Shown one piece after another: positions 1 through 11,556 of a stretch of DNA of 64,000 nt. The first letter of the stretch is position 1, and each line of letters opens with the position of its first letter. This DNA is from Lasiodiplodia sp. COLG20 (taxonomy: Eukaryota > Ascomycota > Dothideomycetes > Botryosphaeriales > Botryosphaeriaceae): NCBI GenBank assembly GCA_009801085.1, contig VNWV01000008.1, positions 372,001 to 436,000 on the forward strand, written 5' to 3'. Position numbers and translations under genes: made by a program. Below the pieces are notes generated by a model. It was given only the letters and a program-made list of their open reading frames with translations. It searched no databases and was not told the DNA's origin.

Positions 1-92
1 GCAAACGCTGGCAGGCGTCGCGGGTTTGCTCGGGTACGCGAGGTGAGTCGTAAAGTACGTCTGAAAATCAGATAGATTCCTATCAACACAAT

Positions 93-1241
93 CTACTGTT
101 TTCCCTTCCAAGATTGCTCTAGAAGCTCCTTTGCCTTCAAGGTCTTGATCCCTGGGAATCTTCTATTAAGAGAATTCTCCTCCTGCAAGTCGAATGCTCC
201 TAGTAGTACTGCCTGCTCAAATGCCGAAAACATACCCTGCAGTGCCTCCTTTGGGAAGAAAGGGTATACGCGCTTGTGGCCGGGTAGCTCCGTTATCTGC
301 CCAGTCTTCAATTTCTCCGGCGAGTCATAATGGACTTCGAATTTAGAGCCTATTCACAGATCATCAGCGATGCCCACCTGACTAACATGCACACATTGGC
401 GGCCGGAAAGATACGTACCGCGCACATCCTCAGCCAGCCTCAGAAGTTCATTGAAGGTCAGTCTATCCCCGATGACGTTACTTATCTCGGGCCACTCGCC
501 AGCGGGCAGATCCAGCGCAGCGTGCACGAAGCGGGCGACGTCATACGTGTACGTAAATGTCACAATATCGTCTCCATTTCCGGGGATCGCCGCAAACTTA
601 TTTTCTACGTCGATGACAAAGGCGAGGGGCGTCATATTAGACTTTACGTGCGGCATTCCGAAGTAGTCGAGGAAATACCCGTTGTGGAAGCGCGTCCACT
701 CGAGGTCTGTCTTCTTGAGCTCCTCAACTGCTGCTGCGCGGAACTTAAGATGGGGCATAGACCTAGATTCATCAAAGTAGTCAGCATACAGCATGTGCCG
801 CGTAAGGATGAAGGTGGCACGGAGTGAATGGGTGGTGCTTACTCTTCTGGCAGCGGAGTACCATAGTCACTGGCAACGAAGCGCTTTGTTGTGCTCGCTG
901 CAGCGGCAGCCTTGGTGAGATTGACCTGACCCTTGAAGGCCTCCTCTGTGAATACGGACACGGCAGAAATGACCGTATGGATCTGGTTCGTCTCAAGCGT
1001 TTCTTTCAAGGAATCGACTTTATCGTAGTCGACCAATTTCACAGGCACCGGAGCGTTGTCATCGGCCTGTTCATACGCTAATGAGGATCCTTTCTTGAGG
1101 AGGACTAAGACAGATGTCAAGATTAGCGGATCATACCTTGCGAGACAGAATGATGACGTTGTGCTTTGGATCCTCCTTCAGCACTTCCACGATTGTCTTG
1201 CCGACATTGCCCAAGCCGCCAGCTACTGCAATGTTCACCAT
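93..1241 (-). CDS. NmrA-like / isoflavone-reductase-like NAD(P)-binding protein
   Basis: Four exons on the minus strand (1241-1137, 1093-843, 762-419, 349-93) join in frame to a 318-residue protein, the normal size for this family. Residues 8-14 are the dinucleotide-binding loop GGLGNVG, directly after a hydrophobic beta strand. Further family features are the FVASDYGTP segment and the later LEWTRFHNGYFLDY segment. The start at 1241 is the ATG that places the Rossmann loop at the extreme N terminus. Introns are 43, 80 and 69 bp; the middle one uses GTAAGC..TAG and the first is short, so its acceptor is the least certain. Members bind NADPH and act as cytosolic reductases or redox sensors (NmrA, isoflavone and pinoresinol reductases); the substrate here cannot be told. 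The gene looks intact, unlike the next two gene remnants. Confidence 0.85.
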
Positions 1242-2381
1242 CTTCACGGACGGAAGTTTTTTTCGAGTTGTGTAAAGAAGCTAGAATGGATGATGTAGTC
1301 GAGAATTTGAGGGATCGAACTGCTCCATTTTATATTCGTAACTACGAGGAAGCTGTGTCCTAGTGGTACGGCCAAGCATCACTGAAAATCGTTGTTACAA
1401 ATCATGCGGAAAGCAATGGACGGAACAGACCCGCCTTCGACATCTACTTACTAGAGAGGTTTCCGATCACCTTATCCCTTCGTGTACCCATGCTCACCGC
1501 CTCCGGAGTCTGGCCTTGTCGTGGCAGAACCGCGTGATCTGATTGGCGAGATCGCACGCTTCGTTGTAGGAGAGGCGAGTGTTCTGCCTGAATCCACTCC
1601 AAATTTGGAATAGCACGACGGAGATAAGAAATTGCATGAAAACTGTGGCACACGAAGGGATTGCAGCTTTGATTAGCAAGCGCGCGGAAGTAACAGCATC
1701 CGTGTTCCTTTTCTCTGCCCAAGGTGGTTAGACGTTATCCCAATTAGCCTGCGCTACCTCGGGGTTTCCGGACATCTCGGGGATTTCGCGGCCAATCCAG
1801 AAGGACTAGTAATTCAAATGTCGGAACGTAGGGCTATAACGCTTTACTATAGCCGCTCTAAGGATTGGTTTGACTACATCCAACGTGTCTCCGCGAATGA
1901 GCGTTGTTTTTAATAAGAAATTTCGCTAGGTGTTTATTTCGTGTCTGTACAGACGTACTTTAGAAATATCGCTTTTCCGCTACGAAATTTAAGATTAAGT
2001 AAGATACTAGATATTTTAATATTTTTTTTTTAAAAAAAGTAGATATTTATATAAAGAAAAGTCCGGCTTTATAACATATTAGAGATTTGTCTAAATCTAT
2101 AAAGTGAACGTAAGGTTACTAATTTTTAAATGCTAGAGACACGTTAGCCCCTTAGTTAAACCGATCCTTAGAGTGGCTATACCCGCCGTAAGCAGGTATA
2201 CGGATGGAAGGTAGCTAAATTATCTAGTTATAAGTATATCTTCATGTTATCTTTAGTATTAGCGCTTAAAGTAAAATCTTAAATGTCGTTAACGAAAACC
2301 CGCGCGCGCCGCCCATAAGACTAGCCGGCTATTACTTCTTAGAGAATCAAAACAGCTCCAGAAATGTGTCGAATTGGACGC
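1242..2381. other. Gene-poor, partly AT-rich stretch
   Basis: No credible gene. On the minus strand around 1494-1679 there is an open stretch containing LSYNEACDLANQITRF, which might be debris of an enzyme gene, but it has no usable start, splice sites or continuation. From about 1850 to 2300 the sequence becomes AT-rich with homopolymer T and A runs near 2020-2040, as in fungal DNA eroded by C-to-T mutation. Confidence 0.5.
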
Positions 2382-3181
2382 CTAAGGTGACGACATATCC
2401 AGATACGTATTAATAAGGCTACCGGCCGCATCCGTGATAGCCTTCGAATCCGCGTCCACGTCTGCGGTGAGGCACACTGCCGCCACGCGCCTGGAATCCA
2501 CCGCAACGAGCCGCGAGAAAAACGTCCTCACTGCGCCCCACAGCGACAACGCGTGCTCCCATCGCCAGCGCCACATGCACGGCCGCGCCGCCGTAGAGGT
2601 CAGTAGTAGGTATGATGGCTACAGTCTCCCCGGGCCTTAAGACCGATGTCGCTCAGCCCGCCAAACGGCACGAACATGGGCAGCATGTAGCACAGCTCGT
2701 CGATCCCGTACCCCAGCTGCCGGAGCCGTGTCTCGTCGAGGTGCAGGCAGTTCTCGAGCGGCACCCGCGCGTGCTACGCGTACGTCGAGTCGCGCCACTC
2801 GGCGCAGCGTGCCAGCTTGCGCCCGGCGTCCGACGGGAACTCCTCGATGCCCGAGATGTACAGGATCGAGGCGTCGTCGCGGCCGCGCACGTGCGCGTCG
2901 AAAAGGACGAGCTGGCCTGGTGAGAGCGTCGTTGCGTCCGGCCCGGCTTCGACGATGCGGCCCAGTGCTACTTCGCCGGGGACGAAAGGCGCAGGGAGCG
3001 GGTAGGGCCGTTTGCCGCTGTAGACCTCGCCGGAGTAGGGGACGACAAGGGCGGCGAGGATGCGGATTACGGCGCTGCCTGGCCCTGCGCGAGGGGTTGG
3101 AATGGTTTCTATGGTGAGAGGTCGGTCGGTGCTGATGAGTTTAAGTACTCGGTGCGTCTGGGGGATGGTGGGGGAGGACAT
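2382..3181 (-). pseudogene. Medium-chain (zinc-type) alcohol dehydrogenase-like pseudogene
   Basis: The reading starts at an ATG at 3181 and looks like the N-terminal GroES-like half of fungal MDR oxidoreductases (PFVPGEVALGRIVEAGPDA, then LSPGQLVLFDAHVRGRD). After 135 codons a TAG at 2776-2774 interrupts it, but the same frame continues with recognisable family sequence (ENCLHLDETRL, LCYMLPMFVPFGGLSDIGL). A one-base shift near 2640 is needed to reach PGETVAIIPTTDLYGGA, the entrance to the nucleotide-binding domain, and another near 2518, in a run of T, to reach the last readable segment (VAVDSRRVAAVCLTADVDAD). The reading ends at 2382, well short of the usual 340-370 residues, where AT-rich DNA begins. 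One stop, two frameshifts and a missing C terminus make it a dead gene. Confidence 0.8.
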
Positions 3182-3500
3182 GATTGTCGAATATAGACGT
3201 TTTTCAATGGAGAGTGGTGAGCAGGTCTGAAAATGACAGTTATTTCTCACAGAAATATATAAGGGATATACATATAGAACTCTATATTAGGTGTATGGTA
3301 GGTTTATCCCGTGCGCTAAGACATCCTCAGCGGGTTATTTGTAAGCTCGTAAGCTCCGAAGCTGCCACTTGCACCGGAATACGGGATCCTCTGATACCGA
3401 ACCGACGGAATGGCCTTTAAAGTGTCGCCTCACCTTATTATTAAGAGGAGTTGACCAGGTCTCCCATCCTTTAGAAAAATTAGCTATGTCGCCTACGGAA
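3182..3500. other. Short intergenic stretch
   Basis: Contains the presumptive former promoter of the dehydrogenase pseudogene. No coding signal or clear repeat is seen. Confidence 0.4.
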
Positions 3501-3900
3501 GCTTAAACACCACCCTTCTCCACCATTCTGCCGAAAAGGGTCATCTTCAGATTTTCCAGGACATCATCAAGCATGGCGAGAACTTGAACGAGCGAGCGAA
3601 AAGCGCAAAAATGCTGTTGCATGTTGCAGATAGTGGGGCTGCCGAACTACTCATCTTGCTGGGAGCAGACACCTACCTCTGTACAAGACAGGACGGGCGC
3701 AACACCACTGCAGTATATGGCTGCAAAAGGGCAAACGAAGACTGTTGAGAAGCATGCCCAACAGGAAAGCAGCGCTCCAAACATGATCAACAAACAACAA
3801 CAGACACACTGGCAATTTGCTTGTCAGAACGGACATACTGAAATGGTGGCAGCACTGCTCCGGATCAGGGCATTTGCCGCCGCCGTGGATGCGGACGGAG
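3501..3900 (+). pseudogene. Ankyrin-repeat protein fragment
   Basis: Frame one (from about 3501) reads TLLHHSAEKGHLQIFQDIIK and then LLHVADSGAAELLILLGADT, two ankyrin-like units with the helix-turn-helix spacing and a closing LLILLGAD. Near 3705 the frame is lost, and a frame shifted by one base continues with GATPLQYMAAKGQTKTVE and HWQFACQNGHTEMVAALLRI, two more units. No start codon context, splice sites or flanking domains can be found, so this is a frame-shifted fragment of a larger ankyrin protein. It is not adjacent to the intact NACHT-ankyrin gene at 41 kb, and the two do not look like close copies by eye. Confidence 0.65.
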
Positions 3901-4273
3901 GACGGCAATTTCCTAGCCGAGAGACCCTAACAGCTTATACTTCTAGACACGATTCGAAGCCTAGAGTCTCAGGAATTCATGTAGGGTTTTCCCGACGGAG
4001 AACGTCAACTTCGCAACCGAGAGACCTGTTACCACGACTACTGACACTTTACAAACCGAAACGTGTAATTGGCTATGTACTGAGACTGGGGTTGGCGGAC
4101 TTTCCACCACAGGTTGAATCATCCACTCTACCCATCTGCTTGATGAAGTCAGGCACATGTCTTATATTCAGCCCTTCCTCACTCCTCCGCCTCGATGACC
4201 ACCGAAAATGAGCGTAGTAGCTCCGTGAGAGAGGTTCAGAGCTACATCACTGGAGAACAGGGATGACTGTGCC
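3901..4273. other. Intergenic stretch downstream of the ankyrin fragment
   Basis: Open frames continue here but no longer resemble ankyrin or any other family I recognise. It also holds the 3' flank of the EF-hand gene that ends at 4274. Confidence 0.4.
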
Positions 4274-4777
4274 TTACTCCTTAGACTCGGAGCGGACTTC
4301 GTCGGCCGTGATGATTCCATCGCCATCCTTGTCGAACCTGCGCGCCAATCAGTATTACGCTTTCCGGTAGGAGAGAGGCTGCATTGCTTACTTGTTGAAC
4401 CACTTGACGTAGGCTTCGTCATCCTCGGAAACACCCATGTACTGAGCGTACTGGGCGAGGGTCAGGTTGCCGGTGCCATCGGTGTTTGCCTGGCTAAAAG
4501 CCTCGGTGTCCGAGATCTCGGGGCTGGTACTGGCCGCGAGCCCGGTCATGCTGGCAGCACGGCAGCCTGAGCCATGTTAGTGCTGACTGATCACCCTTGC
4601 CTGTTAACAGAACATACCGCCGTCGCAGTTGCAGCAGAAGATGTTGCAGCCGCCATAGCCGCAGCACGGGGTACCCGCAGTGCCGTCCTTGCAAATGCCA
4701 CCTGAGTTGTAGCAGCAGTCTGCCAGAGCGAACGGGGTCACCGCAGCAAGGATAGCGAAGATGGCAGTGTACTGCAT
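4274..4777 (-). CDS. Small secreted cysteine-rich protein with EF-hands
   Basis: Three exons (4777-4618, 4566-4392, 4337-4274) give 132 residues. The protein opens with a clear signal peptide (MQYTAIFAILAAVTPFALA), followed by a short domain of about 35 residues with ten cysteines, including CC pairs and a CCGYGGC segment. After the first intron, which has a CACTAAC branch site, comes a helical part with a degenerate EF-hand (NTDGTGNLTLAQ) and then a canonical calcium loop DKDGDGIITADE just before the C terminus. Every junction keeps the frame and uses GT..AG. The start is the ATG that directly begins the signal peptide. Predicted to be secreted, disulfide-stabilised and calcium-binding. Similar small EF-hand proteins occur in fungal secretomes, but the pairing with a dense cysteine head is unusual. 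Function unknown; effector-like is an inference from size and cysteines. Confidence 0.82.
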
Positions 4778-7437
4778 GTTGATTGAGTTGGGAGGGTTGA
4801 CTTGAGTTGCAACGAGTTGAAGTGGGCTGAGATGGTGCTTGATGATGAACTGAAAGAGCCCGCTCAGTCCCTCTTTATACCCGACAGTCTTCACATACGG
4901 ACGGAGAATGGACCAGTACCCCGCTTCGAAAGCGCAGCTGACAGCTCAGAAGTGCAACTGCAACCCACTATGCAGCCCGTATTCAAGGGCTCGGATAAGT
5001 TGGTCCAGGGAGGCCAAGGCAAGCGGAGCAAGGGAAGTATTCCTTCCCTTGATGATGGGAAGAGGTATGCACCCTTTAGTCTCGTAGAGCTTCCTGTTGC
5101 AAAAAGCTTTGCAGTTTGATTATTCCCATTAGCCATTTTCCAGGTCCGAAAGAGGGTGAGGTCTTTCTTTCGTTGGATAGATGGAAGCTCGTCTTTGTCG
5201 GTTGCGGCATCGTCCAGGTGGGACTATGCGCGCCAATATTGGCGTAATGAGTATGACTTCCCGCCCCTAGAACTTCCTTCCTCAATTTCCAGCGAAGTAG
5301 GCGCATGATCATCACTTGCTTCTAGATCGTCATCCACAAGACCGTGAACTCTAGGCTCAATTTTCCAGTAAGTTGTACGGCAGTGACGGGGTGTTGCTAG
5401 ACACAATGGGTATGTAGGAATGGGTATGTACGTTTCATTATATGGATTGACTGTCTGCGCCTGCAATCGATGTTCGGTCCCATCACCGAAAGTTTCTGTC
5501 TTTAGTCAAATCTGATTTCCAGATCATTCAGTGAATGTCAGCTGCGGGGCGTTGATTTTCGATATGGCACACGTCATTTTCTCCACGCGTTGTAAACCAT
5601 TACCCATCACGACACCACCAAGGCTTTTAGAAACGAGAAAGGTAAGATGGTAAACATTTGCCGAACGCTAGAGCCGTAACGATGAGTTCGCGTAGGTAGG
5701 GCTTAGCCGATGCCGTGGCTTACGCATCTTTCCTAAGCCGACATCCCTCCAAGTCTTAGCTATCTTACCCGCCAGTCGGGTTTCGATTTGCAGCGGGCCG
5801 TCCCCCGCTTAGCTGCCGCCTACTCTACTGTACCTACAGCCACCGCCACAACCGCTCTCACGCCATCGCCCTAACACATTCGTCATAAAAGTCTTATATC
5901 AACAACACAACTGCTTTTTAGAAGCTACCTTTTACTATGCCCGAACTCTTTGTCTTCTATGCTGAGTATCTTTCCTCTCGGCCTTCTACCGCGCCCCACA
6001 CTAATTGCTGACGACGTACTCGGTGCCAGTGGGGGCTGTCCGCCGTCCCCTGCTGCCCTACACTAGTGCAGCTGTGGGCAATGATCTGAACGAGGGGTGC
6101 GAATGGGTGAAGGGGTATCAGGGGCTGGGCGTCGCTTTTGCCAAAACTAGTCTGTTGTTGCTAAGCGCCAGCGGCAACCAGTCGGTCGCCGACCGCATTC
6201 AAACCGGCAGTGAGCCGCAGAACGAACGGTGCACGGTCCCTGATTTTCAGGAAATCGATGCAAGTAATCTTGCGGCATTCCTTCACGCTCTCTGCAGGAC
6301 CAGTTGACAGGCGGACAAACACGAGCCGCTGCCCATTGCAGAATCAGTGGGACTTGTGAGGAAACATTGCAGCACCATGAGTGGATCATGCGCCCACATC
6401 GGAGAAGATTCACCCGATTTCTTCGTTTTACCATGTTGCATTCGATCAGTTGGGAAATGTTCCCCACCAGCAAGACGGCCGACCCCGCATTCAGGCCCGC
6501 TGCCGCACAGGGTTGAAGTGCGTAGGGCATGGCGCCAAGCCGTCGACAGCGTGACGCGCAGGCGGTTCGCTGACATGCCACATGGGTTTACCACAGAGCT
6601 GGGAAGGGGGAGCCTGTTCAGACAGCAAAGGCTAAAAGTGGCAGTGTTGAGGCTTTTTCATCGCCTGCTACTCGTATTCGTTAATGCCTCGATGTTTCTG
6701 AAGATCCCCACTGCTTCCTGCCTCCACACTTTGACTGCCACTGTATACGTTAGGACAAAACTTTGTGTCAGAGATATGCGACTGTCCCCAATTGATGCGC
6801 TATTTTCTTTCGTAACCCTGCCAGGGCTCCCGCTTGACAAGGCAAGAAAGGCTGGATGTACTACCTATCCCAAACGACACAGGACGCCGCCGGCAGCGTC
6901 TTCATTGACATACCTTGCCATGTGCGGGCCTTGATGCAGCCTTGCCACAATATGACCAAATCAGCTTCCGTGACAAATTCTCCTCCGCCCTCTACTTTCT
7001 CCAGGCCAGGCAGGTCGAAACGGCAGCGTCTATGGCCAAGAGGGAAGGAATTGTGCATCGCATATGTGAAAGTTTTCATCGTAAAGTGGGTTGATGCAAA
7101 TGCGCTCCATTTTCGCAATGATGTAGCATAGAAAGGCATGGCGACAGCTGCGGGCTCTTTCTGAACAGACATCAGAGACAGAAGCTGCAGCATGTAAATA
7201 CGGTTCGCAACTGAGGTCCACAGGTCAGACGAGCGGGTTGAGGACCCCGCCCTCATCTAGTTACCGGAGAGGACCCGGGACCAAGAGGACGGCTGAGAGG
7301 TTCTACCAGGATGAACGAACCGCCGCAGGTTCACCACATAAAAAAACAGACCCAATTGCACTGACTTTAGCAAGAGCAGTAGAATAGCAATAAATTATTG
7401 TACCTGCAAAAAGAACGGAAATTCACCCAGAGGAAAG
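4778..7437. other. Long intergenic stretch without a convincing gene
   Basis: Several overlapping open frames occur on both strands (for example 5995-6310 plus, 6147-6594 minus, 6861-7256 minus), but none shows a recognisable domain, coherent splice sites or signal peptide, and many overlap one another. Part of it (5640-5870) is a CT-rich non-coding tract. Confidence 0.5.
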
Positions 7438-9647
7438 TTAGAAAGGCCATATCGGCAGAACTCTTTCAGGCGATTCTCCTTCTTCGGCACAGCCAGCCAT
7501 GACCATTTCCAGTACCTCCTTGTTCCTCTTCTGCTTCTCTTCAAAGTCTTCAGAAGCGTCAATCCAACCGTTAGAGTCAGTATCCAGCGCTTTCTGAGCA
7601 AGGGCAAGGACATTCTGGTGGGTCTGATATAGTTTAGCCTCGTCCTTGTATTTTTTCATGTCGTCCTCGCTGAGCTTCAAGTCGTCGCCAGAGAATCCTG
7701 CGTGATTCGATATTTCGAGCACACAATTACGAATAGGAACAGCCCCTTCCTTCCACGCTCGTTCGCAGTGGGTGATGAGGTTTGCGTAGACGGTAGGAAC
7801 ACTTAGTGCTTCGAAGATATCTGGACCACAGTCATGCTCGTACGCCTTGGCCATGCGTACTACTTCGTTCTCGTGCCTGGCTATGGCCTGGCTGTCTTCG
7901 TCCATCTGATCCTCTGGTAGCATTGGAACATTTGAGCCGAGCTCGTAGTCGTTGCCAATGTCTATAAACATGGGGAAGCGGACCTGGTAGAACAAGGGCC
8001 AGATAACAGTTTGTTCCCAATTGATGAGAGAGACAATTTGGGTCGGATCTTCATCAGAAACGAAGATATTTCCCATATGTAGGTCGTTATGCCAGAGTGT
8101 TGGCCGCGCTACTTGTAGTTGTCCAGGTGCAGTCTGTGAGTCCATCTTGGAAAAGATAGATTTGGCCCATTTTAGGGTCGCGAGTTGCTCTTCGTTGGAG
8201 CCACGCAGTGGCTTATTAGGCTCATATGGCCTAGGATTTTGTTCGATACATGTGATCCCTCGTTCTACAAGCGCAATGCCTAGTTCTTGCAGAGTGAACC
8301 CTGACATATTGTCGTCAGTCGGGAAAAGTAATAAGTGGCGTTGGTTGCATTATCGGCTAACCAGTGAGGCTCGATCAGGCAGGGGAAGCCCGCCATCTGG
8401 AAAGCACACTTACAGGGTCCTTGATTAAAGCGCGCCTGCGCCTGTACAGATTCCATTTCATCCCTGCGGCAGGACGGTCCGATACAAAAACGGCCAAAAG
8501 GATCTAGCTCAGGCGCTAGAGGTTCGTACATGTCGTCGTCCATGAACTCCCGGAGGTAGAGACTCCCATATGCAGGAAAGGTAATAGCTGCCAATTCACC
8601 ATCAAGCCTACAGAGGTTTTTAACGAGTTGGACATGTCCCTCTTCGTCCATCTCATCCCATTTCTTAGTTAGTTGGCGGCCGACGGCTTTCTCCATAATA
8701 AAGTATTCGGCACCGACTGGATTTGATAAAGCGTCGGCGCTCCATGCTAGCAGCTTTGGAACCGGGACTTCAGTATGATCGTATACTGTTATGGCTGTGA
8801 GCGTTCCGTCTTAAATAATAAACAATAAGAAACGTACGGTACTGTAGAACGGCCGCCTCAGAGGCTGTTGTATACTTTGATGGTCCAGCGTAAGGAAGCT
8901 TAGCAACAAGCTCGGACCCGTCTTCTTTTATTAGAAGTAATATCTTGCCGAAGGCGTTCTCCATCTTCTCAATTGCGCAGATTGGGGATTTGCTGCTACC
9001 TATTGAAGCGGCTATAGCGCATAGCTGGTCTACGTCGAATTTGAGATATCTGGCCTCGAGTTGTTCTTTTTCTCTGGCTAAGAACCGGCCACCAGTGTAC
9101 TCGAAAATATCTTCCGGGCTGATCGGCTCGCCTACAGAAACTTGGTTAACAATTAATACAGGTAATAAATAGCGCAGCTCTTACCCCGGCAGCATATGGA
9201 AAGGGCTTCGGATAGCTGGGTCGGCATGACGTGCTTGCTTCTCCAAATTTCACTCGGACGGATGAACTTAATGAAAAACTGGAATGCCATCCTCTGCGCA
9301 CGCATGAGGGAGATATAAATACAGATGCGGCGTCTGTCACTGGCGGCGGTGGAGATATTGCGGCGTGAAGATGGCGGTTGAAGAAGGATTGTGGCGTAGA
9401 GTTGGATTGCGGCGTGGAGTTGGACTGCGGCGTAGAGTTGGACCGCGGCGTAGACGTAGAGTTGGATTCTGGCATAGAAGAGACGAGTGTTCCGCGAAGC
9501 GCCGAGTGAGGCAAGCTGAGCGCTTAAAGCCAAATGGCAAGAAGAAGCATCTCGCTTTATCACCGCCCTGTTACAGCACAGCCTCCACAACGGCTGTGCC
9601 GCTTTAGTAGCCGCTAGCTTCAAGTTTCGGTAGGGTGGGTCCTTCAT
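7438..9647 (-). CDS. Phosphotransferase-family (aminoglycoside phosphotransferase-like) kinase, probably mitochondrial
   Basis: Four exons (9647-9185, 9131-8838, 8809-8414, 8300-7438) join without frame loss to about 671 residues. The kinase-like core includes LVAKLPYAGPSKYTTASEAA (lysine of the ATP site), EVPVPKLLAWS, YFIMEKAVG, and the catalytic loop WHNDLHMGNIFV (the H-x-D-x-H-x-x-N pattern of APH enzymes), followed by SLINWEQT where the family has its metal-binding IDW. The third intron splits the conserved NQGPW. This architecture resembles the fungal AIM9-like mitochondrial group. The basic, acid-poor N terminus could be a mitochondrial presequence, but it contains an 18-bp repeat that keeps all three frames open, so the exact start is uncertain. 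Near the C terminus DTDSNGWIDASE matches an EF-hand loop. Substrate unknown. Confidence 0.78.
9396..9473 (+). repeat. 18-bp tandem repeat in a coding exon
   Basis: Three consecutive 18-bp units of the form GTAGAGTTGGAYYGCGGC (9396-9449), a 6-bp partial unit, then a fourth diverged copy (9456-9473). On the coding (minus) strand this gives a repeated hexapeptide AAVQLY/AAVQLH/AAIQLY near the N terminus of the phosphotransferase-like protein. The unit is a multiple of three, so expansion changes length without breaking frame. Confidence 0.85.
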
Positions 9648-10383
9648 TCGCGGCCATGTACCTGCATGAGATAAGTAGCTACAGGTTCCAGGTTTGTCAA
9701 ATACTTGTGGTGAAAGTGTCTGCTATGGCCTCTGACGGGTATTTACAGTGATGCGATTCTTCAACTTTGTTCATCCAATTAGCAACTCAACATCGCCAAC
9801 GCAAACCAACCTTTTACAGCCCATCTAGAAAGACTTTAGTGCCTCCTGTCACTGTATTTCTATCATCCGAAACGCTATGTAGGGAGCCTTTCTGGATTGT
9901 GATGATGGTCTATGACTGTGTTGCGAGGCGGGATCGATTTGGTGTTTGTTAGAGGCTGCGAAGAATGGGGAGCATCGTACTGATAGATCATTGCTCGTCG
10001 CTTCGGCCAGTTGGGATGGGAATAGAGAATCAGGCGGAGAGGCTCGTAGTGATTGATAATTGAGAGTAGATGATGTGGTTTGGGAGTTTGTTGAGGTCTC
10101 GCGCCCGGGGTGTCTGGACTATATCTTCATACATTAAAATGAGGCTTGAATAAGTCAACGTGAAATGATTTTGTTATTAAAAATATCCCACTCGCTATTT
10201 CGCCACCGATTTACTAAATTACAGTTATTATCTCTTGACTTTCCGACCAAAAAGAACAGCATGATGATGATAATACACTATTACAGCCGAAGCCCGCTTG
10301 CGTCGCTCTCCCTCTCCCAATTATTGCACTGCTTTCACATCCATCCACTGTTGTTAATATTTGGGCTGGTAGGAGTTTCTGCT
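9648..10383. other. Intergenic stretch
   Basis: Lies between the 5' end of the kinase gene and the 3' end of the aquaporin gene. No gene or repeat recognised. Confidence 0.5.
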
Positions 10384-11556
10384 TCAGTGGAAATCTCCAT
10401 TTTGTTTGTCAGGTTTGCCTTCAGCGGCTACCGAGTGGGAATGGTTCGTAGTCGTGGGCACCAGAGCGATGTTGGTGGGAGGTTCATCTGTGAAGAATCG
10501 ATTACTGTCAAAGCCTGAGGCGGCATATGAAACGGCGGAAACTTACCAGTCTGGATCATGGGTGCAGCGGGGCGTCGAACGTCCTCGCGGGTGGCTGGTG
10601 GGTCGCTGGCGGGCTGGAAAGCTTTGGTTTCATTCTCGTCGAAGTCTTGGCCTGGGTTCGCGGTTTCGTATTCCAGTGACTTGATGAGCCTGTACATGAT
10701 GACTGCAAGAATGGAGCCCAGTGCAGGGCCAACCCAATAGATCCAATGGTAGCCATCGAAAGTGCCGAGTACTACGTCTGGGCCGAAGGAGCGTGCAGGA
10801 TTGAGACTGCCTCCGGTGAAGTAGACGCCCGACAATTCAGCCACGAAAAGAGCCAAGCCGATGCCGATGGGCGCGAGAAAAGTGCTCTTGTGCTTTTCCG
10901 CAGCCAGCATGAACACTGTGAAAACGAGCATGGCGGTCAGGAACATCTCGATAAAGAGACCCCGGACAACCGACGTATCGCTACTCAGCGTTGTTCGAAC
11001 TTTCATCTCGTTTGGGAAGAGGGCGGATACAATGCCAGCGGCGGCTATTCCTCCGATGATCTGGGTGATGAATACGAAGCTGCCTCGGGTCCAGCCAAGA
11101 CCGCCAATGAGGCATAATCCCAGCGTCACCTATACATTTCATTATTTCAGTGATCGCGGGCAAGACGATGGAAGACTTTGAAGGACTTACGGCAGGATTA
11201 AAAAGCGCTCCGCTGATGCGAAAGAAGACCCAGACGTTGGCTGCAAGCGAGAAACCGAAGCCCAGAGCTATGAAGAGCAAGTCAGGCGTAGTTGGTGTTT
11301 CTGAGTCGGAACTGTCGGCGACTACCGTGTTTGCCACCTGTGCTGCGGAAAGCGCAAAGAATAGGAACGAGCAAGTTCCCACAAACTCTCCGAGCATTGC
11401 AATGAAGTGATTCCTTACTCTGGTCGGCATCCAGCCTGTTCCAGGCAGTCGGCGGACCGGAGGGCTTGAACTTTGGCTCTCCACATCACGGACGGCGGTT
11501 CGCTTCGGCCATCCAGGAATGACAATGTATTGTTCAGCAGGCTGGTTGATGTTCAT
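10384..11556 (-). CDS. Aquaporin (major intrinsic protein family)
   Basis: Three exons (11556-11191, 11129-10547, 10487-10384) make a 350-residue protein. Both pore signatures are present: the first NPA ends exon 1 (ISGALFNPA joined to VTLGLCLIGG) and the second is GGSLNPARSFGPDVV. Hydrophobic segments consistent with six transmembrane helices lie between residues about 50 and 275, with a hydrophilic N-terminal tail of about 45 residues and a C-terminal tail of about 75. The sequence after the second NPA (NPARSFGPD) is that of water-type aquaporins, not the NPARDxGPR of glycerol facilitators. Introns are 61 and 59 bp, and the last exon supplies a polar tail ending at the TGA at 10384. It should move water, and possibly small solutes, across the plasma membrane or an internal membrane. 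Confidence 0.93.

Noticed and set aside
6147..6594. Overlapping open frames that might be a gene
   Set aside because: Opposite-strand and same-strand frames overlap, no domain, no splice consistency, odd composition (many Cys and Arg).
6861..7256. 131-codon minus-strand frame
   Set aside because: No recognisable family, no start context, interrupted upstream; probably chance.
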